DNA of 5,794 nucleotides from CAZQLE01 sp964593905 (GTDB lineage: Bacteria; Chloroflexota; Anaerolineae; Anaerolineales; Anaerolineaceae): contig CAZQLE010000219.1 in the NCBI GenBank assembly GCA_964593905.1, positions 1-5,794 on the forward strand. The letters are read 5' to 3'. Positions 1 to 5,794 of this stretch are shown here, one piece after another; the first letter of the stretch is position 1; each line of letters opens with the position of its first letter. The position numbers and the translations under genes are program-made. The notes below the pieces were generated by a model. It was not told the origin of the DNA. It did no database searches and saw only the letters and a list, made by a program, of their open reading frames with translations.

Positions 1-924
1 CACACCACCACCATTGGTGATGATGAGCAGGTTGTCGCCCTTCATCGGCGGTTGGAGGGAGAGCGCCAGCGTTAGATCGAACAGATTGTCGAGATCGGCA
101 GCCTGAATAATGCCGGCCTGCTGGAATGCGGCACCGTAGACTTTGGCTGCGCCGGCCAGAGAACCTGTGTGAGATGCTGCCGCGGCTGCACCGTGCGCCG
201 AAACGCCCGATTTTAAGGCAATGATCGGTTTTTCAGACTGGCGGGCCACATCGATAAAGCGGCGGCCGTCTTTCAGACCTTCGATGTACAGCGAGATGGC
301 GGTGCTGTTATCATCTTCATTGAGATATTCGATCATATCGGCGATATCAATATCTGACATATTGCCGATTGAAACCAGTTTGTCAAAGCCGATATGGCGG
401 GTGTAGGTGGCGGCATCAATTGCAATCAACAATGCACCCGACTGGGATACCAGCGCTCCCTTGCCAGGCAGAGGCAGGTAGGGTGCAAACGAGGCATTCA
501 TTTTGTCGGAATTGGAAAGCGTGCCAACGATGTTTGGGCCAAGAATGCGCATGCCATACTTGCGCGCGACTTCAACAATTTTGTTTTCTGCTTCGCGGTT
601 GCCAACTTCAGAAAACCCGGAAGTGATGATGATTAAACCTTTTACGCCTTTTTTACCGCATTCTTCCACCGAAGATTCAACAATCGGCGCGGGGACGGTG
701 ATGACAGCGGCATCAATGGACCCAGGAACATCCATGATGGAGGGGAAACATTTCAACCCCATAATTTCATCGGACTTGGGGTTAATTGGGTAAATGGCAC
801 CTTCGAATTTGCCCTCGATTAAATTTTTAATGACCGAGTGGCCAATTTTCCCAGGCGTGGCGGATGCACCAACCACTGCAATTGATTTTGGCCGGAAAAG
901 GCCATTCATAGCTTCTTTATTCAC
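1..924 (-). CDS. ADP-forming acetate/acyl-CoA ligase, N-terminal 308 codons (3' end outside window)
   Basis: This is the start of an NDP-forming acyl-CoA synthetase (acetate--CoA ligase, ADP-forming). The family converts acyl-CoA, ADP and phosphate to the free acid, CoA and ATP in the cytoplasm. It is related to succinyl-CoA synthetase alpha. The translation opens with a CoA-binding Rossmann domain (about residues 8-130): IAVVGAS at 15-21, GKIGHS at 25-30, YPINPK at 45-50, GPN at 129-131. A ligase domain follows, with SQSGAL at 160-165, GNMSDID at 187-193, YIEG at 213-216 and SHTGSLAG at 251-258. H252 fits the histidine that is phosphorylated in this family. The reading frame is open to base 1, ending in TNGGG, so the gene continues leftward. 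Family members are either alpha subunits of about 460 residues or alpha-beta fusions of about 700; which applies here cannot be seen. I chose GTG at 924 because AGGAGG lies 8 nt upstream; the ATG at 909 is in frame but 23 nt from it. Family call is firm; substrate is unknown. Confidence 0.93.
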   Translation of the reverse strand, partial: MNKEAMNGLFRPKSIAVVGASATPGKIGHSVIKNLIEGKFEGAIYPINPKSDEIMGLKCFPSIMDVPGSIDAAVITVPAPIVESSVEECGKKGVKGLIIITSGFSEVGNREAENKIVEVARKYGMRILGPNIVGTLSNSDKMNASFAPYLPLPGKGALVSQSGALLIAIDAATYTRHIGFDKLVSIGNMSDIDIADMIEYLNEDDNSTAISLYIEGLKDGRRFIDVARQSEKPIIALKSGVSAHGAAAAASHTGSLAGAAKVYGAAFQQAGIIQAADLDNLFDLTLALSLQPPMKGDNLLIITNGGGV

Positions 925-932
925 GTTTCTTT

Positions 933-938
933 CCTCCT
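933..938 (-). promoter_or_regulatory. Strong Shine-Dalgarno that fixes a GTG start
   Basis: AGGAGG on the minus strand lies 8 nt before the GTG at 924. It is too far from the next in-frame ATG at 909 to serve that codon, so it decides the start of the acyl-CoA ligase. I see no convincing -35/-10 pair in the 84-bp gap between this gene and the stop codon at 1009, nor a U-tailed hairpin. Read-through from the upstream gene is therefore plausible. Confidence 0.75.
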
Positions 939-1008
939 GGCAGGATTTATTGATCTAGTTGTCTAAACTTCTTTATTTTATCCTGATCAAGGTGCGTGGC
1001 CGGGTAAT

Positions 1009-1566
1009 TTAAGATTCCCTTGAAAACCCATCAACGGGGATGGAATCCAACAGAATCACCGGGTCTAACAAATGGTCAGGTTTTTGGGTTAGAAAATAGT
1101 TGCCCCCCAGATAATGCTCTTCTTTGGGGGCGGTTGTATGGTATTCAAGATGGAGCATGGAAGGGCTGCCCGTCGTCTTTAAGCGCTGGATATAACCGGG
1201 GGCCTTTTCTCCGATTTTGGCGAAATTCAGCACCAACCCTACTGTCCCAATTTTTTGCCCGGCCAGAATTGATTCTCCGGTACAAACATCGGCCTGTCCC
1301 AACTCTGCATAGCGCACAACTTGCCCATCCTCGTTCTGAATGAGGATGCTGTAAGTAACATTCCAATAGTCCACTTTATCTGGAGATGTGAAACAATCGA
1401 CACTGAGGATGGTGCCGTTTTCAATCGCAAAAACTGGAGTCCCAGGGGGAGCATATAAATCAATCCCGGCGTGATGCCGGTCCCCCCGGTCTTCCCAAAA
1501 GGATCCCTGCTTCCCGTTTTCCGGGAGAATTTTTGGAGTCGTTTCTGGGAGTGGCCAATGCTTCAT
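1009..1566 (-). CDS. M23/LytM-fold protein with zinc ligands but without the catalytic histidines
   Basis: This 185-residue protein has the layout of a peptidase M23 (LytM) domain. HHAGIDL at 31-37 supplies the HxGxD zinc ligands (H32, D36) and is followed by GTPVFA at 42-47. YAEL at 86-89 stands where active enzymes have Y-x-H-L. MLHLE at 137-141 stands where they have HLHFE. Thus the third zinc ligand (H139) is kept, while the two histidines that act in catalysis are replaced by E88 and M137. It ends with a proline- and leucine-rich tail (LLDPVILL at 166-173). No signal peptide or membrane helix is visible, so it is probably cytoplasmic, unlike cell-wall M23 enzymes. I recall MLHLE-type tails in a recurrent M23-like subfamily, so this is probably a family trait rather than decay. 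The frame opens at ATG 1635, but the ATG at 1566 is preferred: the domain starts soon after it, a weak AGAG lies 6 nt upstream, and 1635 has no ribosome site. Role unknown. Confidence 0.8.
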   Translation of the reverse strand: MKHWPLPETTPKILPENGKQGSFWEDRGDRHHAGIDLYAPPGTPVFAIENGTILSVDCFTSPDKVDYWNVTYSILIQNEDGQVVRYAELGQADVCTGESILAGQKIGTVGLVLNFAKIGEKAPGYIQRLKTTGSPSMLHLEYHTTAPKEEHYLGGNYFLTQKPDHLLDPVILLDSIPVDGFSRES

Positions 1567-1636
1567 GATAATCTCTAGGTAAATGAAATGTTCAGCTTTT
1601 ATTTTATCCAGAATTTGCAAAACAAATGTACCCATT

Positions 1637-1642
1637 TATATA
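1637..1642 (-). promoter_or_regulatory. Tentative -10 box for the M23-like gene
   Basis: TATATA on the minus strand lies in an AT-rich stretch about 71 nt before the ATG at 1566. I find no good -35 hexamer 16-18 nt upstream, so this is only a candidate. If real, transcription would begin near 1630, inside the reading frame that starts at 1635, which would exclude that longer start. Apart from this and the hairpin at 1762-1801, I see nothing in the 277-bp gap from 1567 to 1843. Confidence 0.25.
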
Positions 1643-1761
1643 GATTTTTATCACGGGAAACCATCCTTAATGTTGATCCTTCATGTGCGGGGGTCTTAAA
1701 GACATTGTGCGCACCTGGCCAGAGATCGGGCATGATTCTGCCGGAGTGCTGCAAGCATGAA

Positions 1762-1801
1762 ACAGTCTCCTGCGGGTCGGCAAAGACCTGCAGGAGACTG
1801 T
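1762..1801 (-). terminator. Long hairpin 43 nt after the zinc-ribbon gene; terminator-like with a poor U-tract
   Basis: Two 17-nt arms (1762-1778 and 1785-1801) pair with one imperfect position around a 6-nt loop (GGCAAA on the plus strand). The odd position, 1774 with 1789, is a G-U wobble in plus-strand RNA but an A-C mismatch in minus-strand RNA. On the minus strand the stem is followed by only TTTC, so it would be a weak intrinsic terminator for the gene ending at 1844. It could also protect the 3' end of that mRNA or be a dispersed palindromic repeat. Confidence 0.55.
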
Positions 1802-1843
1802 GATTAATCGTTTGATCAGGGTTGGCTTAAAGGCTGCGGCAGA

Positions 1844-2938
1844 CTAACGGTTGGGTTCAATCGAGACGATATCGTTGAAACCATTGACCGTAAGCAGCCA
1901 GTTGGAGCCGGGGGTGAAGCGCATGTATTCTTCAGCCGAGGCGGGTTGGTACCCATAATTGCCCTGGTTGCTTTCGAATTGAACAGAGAACTGCTCATCC
2001 TGTTTTCCAAAACGCTGGTTGTTGGCCAGGGTATATTCGGGCCAGTACAGGTTAAAATCGTTTCCTTCGACGGTCAGGTTTTGCAGGATCTTCCAGTCAT
2101 CAATCTGATACTGGCAGTACTCCAGATAAACCTGGTATTCGCAATCTTGAACAACCTCTCCATACCCCGAGCCCGAATCAACTTTATAGGGTGTGCCGCA
2201 AATTTTTTCAGCGCCGTCCACCGGTTCTGCCTGTGTGTGGTGGAGCTTTGTCTGGCAAGCGCCAATTTGACCTTCAGCGGGTATTTCTGATTTCCAGCCT
2301 TCGCGGGTGACAGGCCCAAATTCTTCCAGGGCTACCAGCCGCTGCCAGTGAACAGCGGTGACAACCCCTTGAATTTCGTCCCGCTTGGTCAGGTTACTGA
2401 TTACAAAAAACAGACAGCCAATGATGGCAAGGGCAACCACCCCGATAAGGATATATTTTGTTGACCCTGAAAGCGCAGCAGGCTTTTGGGTTTTATCTGC
2501 ATCTGCGGGGTTTTTGGGGGTCTGCGGGGTCAGTTGTGCGCCGCAGCTTGAGCAGTTTTTTTGTGTATCCAGGTTTTCGGTGCCACAGGCGGGGCAGATT
2601 ATTTTTTCAACCGGCTTTTTGCCCTGCAAAGCGCCAATCACCTGACCGCTTTGACGTGCTTTCCCTTCAGCCAGATTCCCGCCGCAATTAATACAATCCA
2701 CGGTGTTACCGGGGTTGCGCGTGCCGCAATAGGCACAGTAAATATCGGGGCCGACTTTTGCCGCGGCGATTTCTTTTTCATCCTGGATCAATTCGTCATG
2801 TGCGGCTGACTGAAAAGCTACATCGGCAGGTTGAGCAGCCCCGCAATTCAGGCACTTCTTTTCAGGTCCGGGGTTTACCGATTTACAGTTTGGGCAGGTC
2901 CATTCGAGCCGTACATAACCTACAGTCTCACGCGCCAT
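1844..2938 (-). CDS. Membrane-anchored protein with three RanBP2-spaced zinc ribbons and a cysteine-containing outer domain
   Basis: This 364-residue protein begins with three zinc ribbons: C15/C18/C29/C32, C68/C71/C82/C85 and C115/C118/C129/C132. All share the spacing C-x2-C-x3-N-x6-C-x2-C. The first also has W13, so it matches the RanBP2 zinc-finger pattern W-x-C-x2-C-x3-N-x6-C-x2-C completely. A polar linker rich in P, K, T and A (about 135-160) leads to a single membrane helix at 161-182. The remaining 180 residues probably lie outside the membrane. They hold four cysteines (228, 247, 266, 275), which could form two disulphides, and a stretch rich in Y, Q, E and C near 260-282. The expected topology is zinc ribbons in the cytoplasm and the cysteine domain outside. 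No enzyme motif is visible. The start at 2938 has GGGAG 7 nt upstream. I recall similar architectures annotated only as zinc-ribbon proteins in Chloroflexota. The ligand of the ribbons (protein, RNA or none) is unknown. Confidence 0.85.
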   Translation of the reverse strand: MARETVGYVRLEWTCPNCKSVNPGPEKKCLNCGAAQPADVAFQSAAHDELIQDEKEIAAAKVGPDIYCAYCGTRNPGNTVDCINCGGNLAEGKARQSGQVIGALQGKKPVEKIICPACGTENLDTQKNCSSCGAQLTPQTPKNPADADKTQKPAALSGSTKYILIGVVALAIIGCLFFVISNLTKRDEIQGVVTAVHWQRLVALEEFGPVTREGWKSEIPAEGQIGACQTKLHHTQAEPVDGAEKICGTPYKVDSGSGYGEVVQDCEYQVYLEYCQYQIDDWKILQNLTVEGNDFNLYWPEYTLANNQRFGKQDEQFSVQFESNQGNYGYQPASAEEYMRFTPGSNWLLTVNGFNDIVSIEPNR

Positions 2939-3042
2939 GACTTTTCTCCCATCGATTGCTTTGCTTTGTTAAGTCTGACTTGCTTTTGTAATGTGTAATT
3001 TACGGTGATCATTGTATTGCCTGTATTTTGGTGAACAAATAA

Positions 3043-3051
3043 ATTATAGCA
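3043..3051 (-). promoter_or_regulatory. Extended -10 promoter of the zinc-ribbon gene
   Basis: The minus strand reads TGCTATAAT, a perfect TATAAT with the TGn extension that lets sigma-70-type polymerase work without a good -35. The -35 position itself is poor. Transcription would start near 3036 and leave a leader of about 98 nt before the ATG at 2938. A dyad lies just upstream at 3071-3084. Confidence 0.6.
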
Positions 3052-3070
3052 AAATTGTAAGCGGCTGCAC

Positions 3071-3084
3071 GGGCAGGGCTGCCC
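3071..3084. repeat. Short perfect dyad upstream of the zinc-ribbon promoter
   Basis: GGGCAG and CTGCCC flank a central GG. The dyad sits directly upstream of where a -35 would lie for the extended -10 at 3043-3051. It could be an operator, or the stem of an intercistronic hairpin after the dehydrogenase gene, but no T-run follows it. A 6-bp dyad can arise by chance. Confidence 0.3.
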
Positions 3085-3137
3085 TTCGAATTTGTGAGTT
3101 TCTTGCCGATGGACGATTGCCTTTAAGAGAACTTTAA

Positions 3138-3162
3138 ATCCGGGGGGCTCTTGATGCCGGAT
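3138..3162 (-). terminator. Weak candidate terminator of the dehydrogenase gene
   Basis: ATCCGG (3138-3143) and CCGGAT (3157-3162) form a 6-bp stem with a 13-nt loop, beginning two bases after the stop codon at 3165-3167. On the minus strand it is followed by TTAAAG rather than a real U-tract, so efficiency would be low. Confidence 0.3.
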
Positions 3163-3164
3163 CA

Positions 3165-4145
3165 TTATTCATAAACCTGTGGATTTGCACAGAAAGGCAG
3201 CTTTTTCCCTTCCAACCCGGCCAGAAGATTATCCACTGTAATTTCGGCCATTTGTTGGCGGGTCTTAATCCCGGCGCTGGCGATATGCGGGGTGATCACA
3301 ACATTGTTGAATTTCAAGATTGGATGATCGAGCGGAACGGGTTCGGGGTCGAATACATCCAACGCTGCGCCGGCAATTTTCTTTTCTTCCAGGGCCCAGA
3401 TTAACGCATCGCTGTCAATGATGGCGCCGCGGGCGGTGTTGATTAGGATTGCTGATGATTTCATTTTGGAGAAAGCCTGCTGGTCGATCATTTTTCGTGT
3501 GGCAGGCGATAAATAGGTGTGCAAAGAAATAAAATCCGATTCAGCCAGGAGCTGGTCGAGTGAAGCATATTTGATGCCCAGCGCCTGTTCAAGTTCGGGG
3601 TTCGGGGTGGGGTTGTGATAAAGAATGCGCATCCCAAACCCGCGTGCGCGCTGTGCCACGGCCTGCCCGATGCGGCCAAGACCGATGATCCCCAGTGTGG
3701 CTCCGTTCAGTTCGAACCCGGTCAACACAGCGGGTCCCCACGGGCGCCAGATTCCCTGACGGACCTCACGGTCGCTTTCGGCAATGCGGCGTGCAGCGCC
3801 CAGCAACAGGGCAAATGTAAAATCGGCGCAGGCTTCGGTTAGAACGCCGGGGGTATGGCCGACAGGAATTTTGCGTTCGACCGCAGTGGGGATATGGATA
3901 TTGTCATAGCCGACTGCCATCTGGCTGATGACGCGAAAATCAGCCCCCGCGGCGCGAATGACCTCTTCATCAATCGGGTCGGTGAGCAGGGTGATCAAAC
4001 CATCCAGACCGGGCATTCGTGAGAGGATCTCTTGTTTTGAAGGAGGGGTCTCAGGGGTCCACAGATCAATATCCACAGTTTGTTTCAGACGGGATAATGC
4101 GGCGGGATCGATCATGCGAGTTACAAAGACGCGTGGTTTTTTCAT
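3165..4145 (-). CDS. D-isomer-specific 2-hydroxyacid dehydrogenase, glyoxylate/hydroxypyruvate reductase type
   Basis: A full-length 326-residue NAD(P)-dependent dehydrogenase of the 2-hydroxyacid (D-isomer) family, which interconverts 2-keto acids and D-2-hydroxyacids in the cytoplasm. The split catalytic domain starts with VFVTR (6-10) and carries VGYDNI (78-83) and NTPGVLT-like HTPGVLT (97-103), typical of the glyoxylate/hydroxypyruvate reductase branch. The Rossmann domain has GLGRIG (155-160). The catalytic triad is complete: R239 in NTARG, E268 in DPEP and H287 in TPHIAS. After the second beta strand the sequence is YHNP (176-179). It lacks the acidic residue that favours NADH and also the SR pair usual in NADPH users, so the cofactor is undecided. 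The start at 4145 has AGGAG 8 nt upstream. It sits between two hairpins with its own promoter candidate, so it is probably monocistronic. Phosphoglycerate dehydrogenase is unlikely: there is no C-terminal regulatory domain. Exact substrate is not settled. Confidence 0.92.
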   Translation of the reverse strand: MKKPRVFVTRMIDPAALSRLKQTVDIDLWTPETPPSKQEILSRMPGLDGLITLLTDPIDEEVIRAAGADFRVISQMAVGYDNIHIPTAVERKIPVGHTPGVLTEACADFTFALLLGAARRIAESDREVRQGIWRPWGPAVLTGFELNGATLGIIGLGRIGQAVAQRARGFGMRILYHNPTPNPELEQALGIKYASLDQLLAESDFISLHTYLSPATRKMIDQQAFSKMKSSAILINTARGAIIDSDALIWALEEKKIAGAALDVFDPEPVPLDHPILKFNNVVITPHIASAGIKTRQQMAEITVDNLLAGLEGKKLPFCANPQVYE

Positions 4146-4216
4146 TTTGACAACTCCTGGATTCCTTTGCGATAGATAAATCGTTCCTGGCGTGAATTAC
4201 CGATAAATAACTGAGC

Positions 4217-4229
4217 GGGTATTATACCC
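4217..4229 (-). promoter_or_regulatory. TATAAT box embedded in a perfect 13-bp palindrome, upstream of the dehydrogenase
   Basis: On the minus strand GGGTATAATACCC contains a consensus -10 (TATAAT at 4221-4226). The same 13 bases form a perfect inverted repeat with 6-bp arms around one central base. Transcription would begin near 4214, giving a leader of about 69 nt before the ATG at 4145. No good -35 is found at 16-18 bp. A repressor bound to the palindrome would cover the -10, but the symmetry could be chance. Confidence 0.5.
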
Positions 4230-4255
4230 TCTGCCAGAGAATAACCTGTTTGTTG

Positions 4256-4308
4256 CAAATAAAAAGTGGGAGACAGCCTCCTGTCTTTCAGAAGGGGCTC
4301 CCACTTTT
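4256..4308 (-). terminator. Intrinsic terminator of htpG
   Basis: Perfect 11-bp arms AAAAGTGGGAG (4262-4272) and CTCCCACTTTT (4298-4308) enclose a 25-nt loop that can fold a small inner stem (ACAG 4273-4276 with CTGT 4281-4284). On the minus strand the stem begins 20 nt after the htpG stop codon and ends in TTTTTATTT, a good U-tract. The A-rich opposite side makes it partly bidirectional, but no plus-strand gene needs it. Confidence 0.85.
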
Positions 4309-4327
4309 ACCTGATCGATCAATGTTG

Positions 4328-5794
4328 TTATTCGAGCGAACGCTGCAACAGCTTCTGAATCCGTTGGATCATTCCAACCGGGTCTGGGTGCAGCCCTTCG
4401 ACCAGCAAGGCATTATCCAGAATTTGCTCAATCGCATCATTGATGCGCGCGTCATCGGGTTCAAGGTCCATTAATCGCTGCATAATCGGATGACCGGCAT
4501 TTAATTCGAGGATCTTTTTAGGGGTGCCGGTTTCTTTATTGAGCATACGATAAATGCGCTGCATCTCTGGGTTGGGCGTATCATCGGGGTCTACCAGGCG
4601 CGCTGGCGATTCGACCAGGCGATCGGTTTCTCGCACATCTACAACCCGGTCGCCCAGAACGGCCTTAAATTGTTCGATCACCCGTGACAACAGCTCGGGG
4701 TTTGAATTTTCAGCCGGCGGGGTTTCTTCGGATATTTCGTCTTCGGGTTTTTCGACGGCCACATTCACCAGCTCAAAATCATTGTACCGGGTCAGATGCG
4801 TAAGGACAAAAGGATCTAACGGGTCGGTCATGAGCAAAACATCCAGACCCTTCTTGCGGAATACCTCGAGATGGGGTGAAACGCCGGCTGTGCGTTCGTC
4901 GTCTCCTACCAGATAATAGATTTTCTTTTGCCCGGTGCTCATTTCCTGAACATAGGTGGACAGTGATATCCATTCGGCGGCATGTTTCAACGATTTGTAC
5001 CGCAATAACGGATATAAGGCCTCGGCGTTGTCTCGATCGGTTGCGATGCCTTCTTTGATGTAATTGCTGAATCCTTTCCAGAACCGCACATAATCTTCCG
5101 GCTTTTCCTGTCCCAGGTTTTTCAGTGTATCGATTAGTTTTCCGGTGAGAATTTTCTTTAAGGCCAGCATGACGCGGTTGGATTGAATGGATTCGCGAGA
5201 GACATTGAGGGGGATATCTTCAGAATCAATCACGCCGTGCATAAAACGAAAATATTCCGGCAGCAAACTGGTGGTGTATTCCTGAATTAACACTTTGCGG
5301 GCATACAATTTTAGCCCGTCCTGTTTGCGCAGTGCAAAAAAGCCTTTCTCAGATTGGGCAGGCACATAAAGCAGCGCATACATCTGGTAGGGGGCGTCCA
5401 CCGCGAGATGCAGGTGTGTGATGGCCGGCTCTAATTCCAGGGTGAACTGACGATAAAACTGCTCATATTTTTCAGCTTCCACTTCCCGCGGCTGCTGACG
5501 CCAGAGCGCAGTTTGCTCATTGGCCTGTTCGTTTTTCTCACCCAGGTAGATCGGGTAGGGGATGTAGTCGGAATGTCGTTTGATAATTTCGCGCAGACGA
5601 TTTTCCTGCCCAAACTTGGCAGCGTCTGATTTAAGTTTGATCAGAATTTCAGTGCCGCGGGTGGTCTTTTCAGCAGCGTCGATCTGAAAGGTGTCGGCGC
5701 CTGTTGAATACCAGGTGGCCGCCTGATCTTCACTGCGGTAAGAGCGGGATGTGACGCGGATCCACTCGGCGATCATGAATGCAGAGTAAAAACC
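4328..5794 (-). CDS. htpG: Molecular chaperone HtpG (bacterial Hsp90), 5' end outside window
   Basis: HtpG is the dimeric ATP-dependent Hsp90 chaperone of the bacterial cytoplasm, which remodels client proteins with DnaK. The visible 488 codons enter at GFYSAF, the end of the conserved lid segment of the ATPase domain, so about 110-120 N-terminal residues, including the main nucleotide-binding residues, lie beyond base 5794. RGTEI (visible residues 46-50) closes the N domain. The middle domain carries YAR (164-166), DSEDIPLNVSRE (190-201) and Q204; R200 and Q204 match the middle-domain Arg and Gln that contact ATP phosphate in Hsp90. An acidic, proline-containing loop (about 348-364) precedes the C-terminal dimerisation domain with SPARLV and the closing LLVEGLHPDP segment. 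The frame is intact to the stop at 4328. The methionine at 5776 is internal, since the open frame upstream still reads as HtpG. The estimated full length of about 600 residues is normal. Promoter and heat-shock elements are not visible. Confidence 0.97.
   Translation of the reverse strand, partial: GFYSAFMIAEWIRVTSRSYRSEDQAATWYSTGADTFQIDAAEKTTRGTEILIKLKSDAAKFGQENRLREIIKRHSDYIPYPIYLGEKNEQANEQTALWRQQPREVEAEKYEQFYRQFTLELEPAITHLHLAVDAPYQMYALLYVPAQSEKGFFALRKQDGLKLYARKVLIQEYTTSLLPEYFRFMHGVIDSEDIPLNVSRESIQSNRVMLALKKILTGKLIDTLKNLGQEKPEDYVRFWKGFSNYIKEGIATDRDNAEALYPLLRYKSLKHAAEWISLSTYVQEMSTGQKKIYYLVGDDERTAGVSPHLEVFRKKGLDVLLMTDPLDPFVLTHLTRYNDFELVNVAVEKPEDEISEETPPAENSNPELLSRVIEQFKAVLGDRVVDVRETDRLVESPARLVDPDDTPNPEMQRIYRMLNKETGTPKKILELNAGHPIMQRLMDLEPDDARINDAIEQILDNALLVEGLHPDPVGMIQRIQKLLQRSLE

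Noticed and set aside
221..793. Overlapping plus-strand frames across the acyl-CoA ligase
   Set aside because: They are antisense to a clearly conserved protein and have low-complexity, motif-free products.
925..1008. Promoter for the acyl-CoA ligase with TTGATC as -35
   Set aside because: The sequence 17 bp downstream (TTTAGA) is a poor -10, so the pair is not better than chance.
1564..1635. Longer form of the M23-like protein starting at 1635
   Set aside because: No Shine-Dalgarno before 1635, the extra 23 residues are not a signal peptide or part of the domain, and a possible -10 overlaps that start.
1946..2290. 114-codon plus-strand frame inside the zinc-ribbon gene
   Set aside because: Hydrophobic stretches look protein-like, but the opposite frame has an intact 364-codon gene with ordered domains and a good ribosome site.
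2920..3165. 81-codon minus-strand frame between the dehydrogenase and zinc-ribbon genes
   Set aside because: It covers the promoter region and the first codons of the zinc-ribbon gene, has no ribosome site at its first ATG and shows no recognisable motif.
1762..4308. The hairpins at 1762-1801 and 4262-4308 as ends of a mobile element
   Set aside because: They share only short segments, lie at 3' ends of genes, and the genes between them are ordinary cellular genes with no transposase or target duplication.
4554..4916. 120-codon plus-strand frame inside htpG
   Set aside because: It is rich in S, T and R, as expected for the complement of a conserved coding frame; there is no ribosome site or domain.
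5774..5776. ATG at 5776 as the start of htpG
   Set aside because: Upstream codons to the window edge read GFYSAF, a conserved Hsp90 segment in the same frame, so this methionine is internal and the gene is cut by the window.
1..5794. tRNA, rRNA, CRISPR array, riboswitch or phage genes
   Set aside because: No cloverleaf, repeated spacer pattern, conserved RNA core or phage-like protein was recognised on either strand by reading; a covariance-model scan was not possible.

Overview
This is an ordinary-looking stretch of bacterial chromosome in which all five supported protein genes lie on the minus strand, so transcription runs from the right end of the window to the left. Base composition is moderate. 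The gene set is an Hsp90 chaperone of bacterial type, a D-2-hydroxyacid dehydrogenase, a membrane-anchored multi-zinc-ribbon protein, a divergent M23-fold protein and an ADP-forming acyl-CoA synthetase. It suggests a fermentative or syntrophic anaerobe. The style of the zinc-ribbon protein and the HtpG tail recall Chloroflexota (Anaerolineae). That placement is an inference from memory of such proteins and cannot be proved from this window.

Layout in order of transcription: (1) 5794-4328, htpG, 5' end missing, closed by a good intrinsic terminator at 4256-4308. (2) 4145-3165, a complete D-isomer-specific 2-hydroxyacid dehydrogenase of glyoxylate/hydroxypyruvate reductase type, preceded by a TATAAT box that sits inside a perfect 13-bp palindrome. 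(3) 2938-1844, a complete 364-residue protein with three zinc ribbons of RanBP2 spacing, one membrane helix and a cysteine-containing outer domain. It is preceded by an extended -10 promoter and followed by a long hairpin at 1762-1801. (4) 1566-1009, a 185-residue M23/LytM-fold protein that keeps its three zinc ligands but has lost both catalytic histidines. (5) 924-1, the first 308 codons of an ADP-forming acetate/acyl-CoA ligase, running off the left edge.

The genes do not form an obvious pathway. Gaps of 84 to 277 bp, separate promoter candidates and hairpins between them suggest several independent transcription units on one strand. The synthetase (acyl-CoA to acid plus ATP) and the hydroxyacid dehydrogenase (keto-acid reduction) both fit fermentative carbon metabolism, and HtpG is housekeeping. 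No mobile element, CRISPR array, tRNA, rRNA or integration scar was seen, and no gap without a gene exceeds 300 bases.

No convincing new multi-gene system was found. The most interesting items are the zinc-binding but apparently non-catalytic M23-fold protein without a signal peptide, and the zinc-ribbon membrane protein, whose outer domain I cannot assign to a named family.
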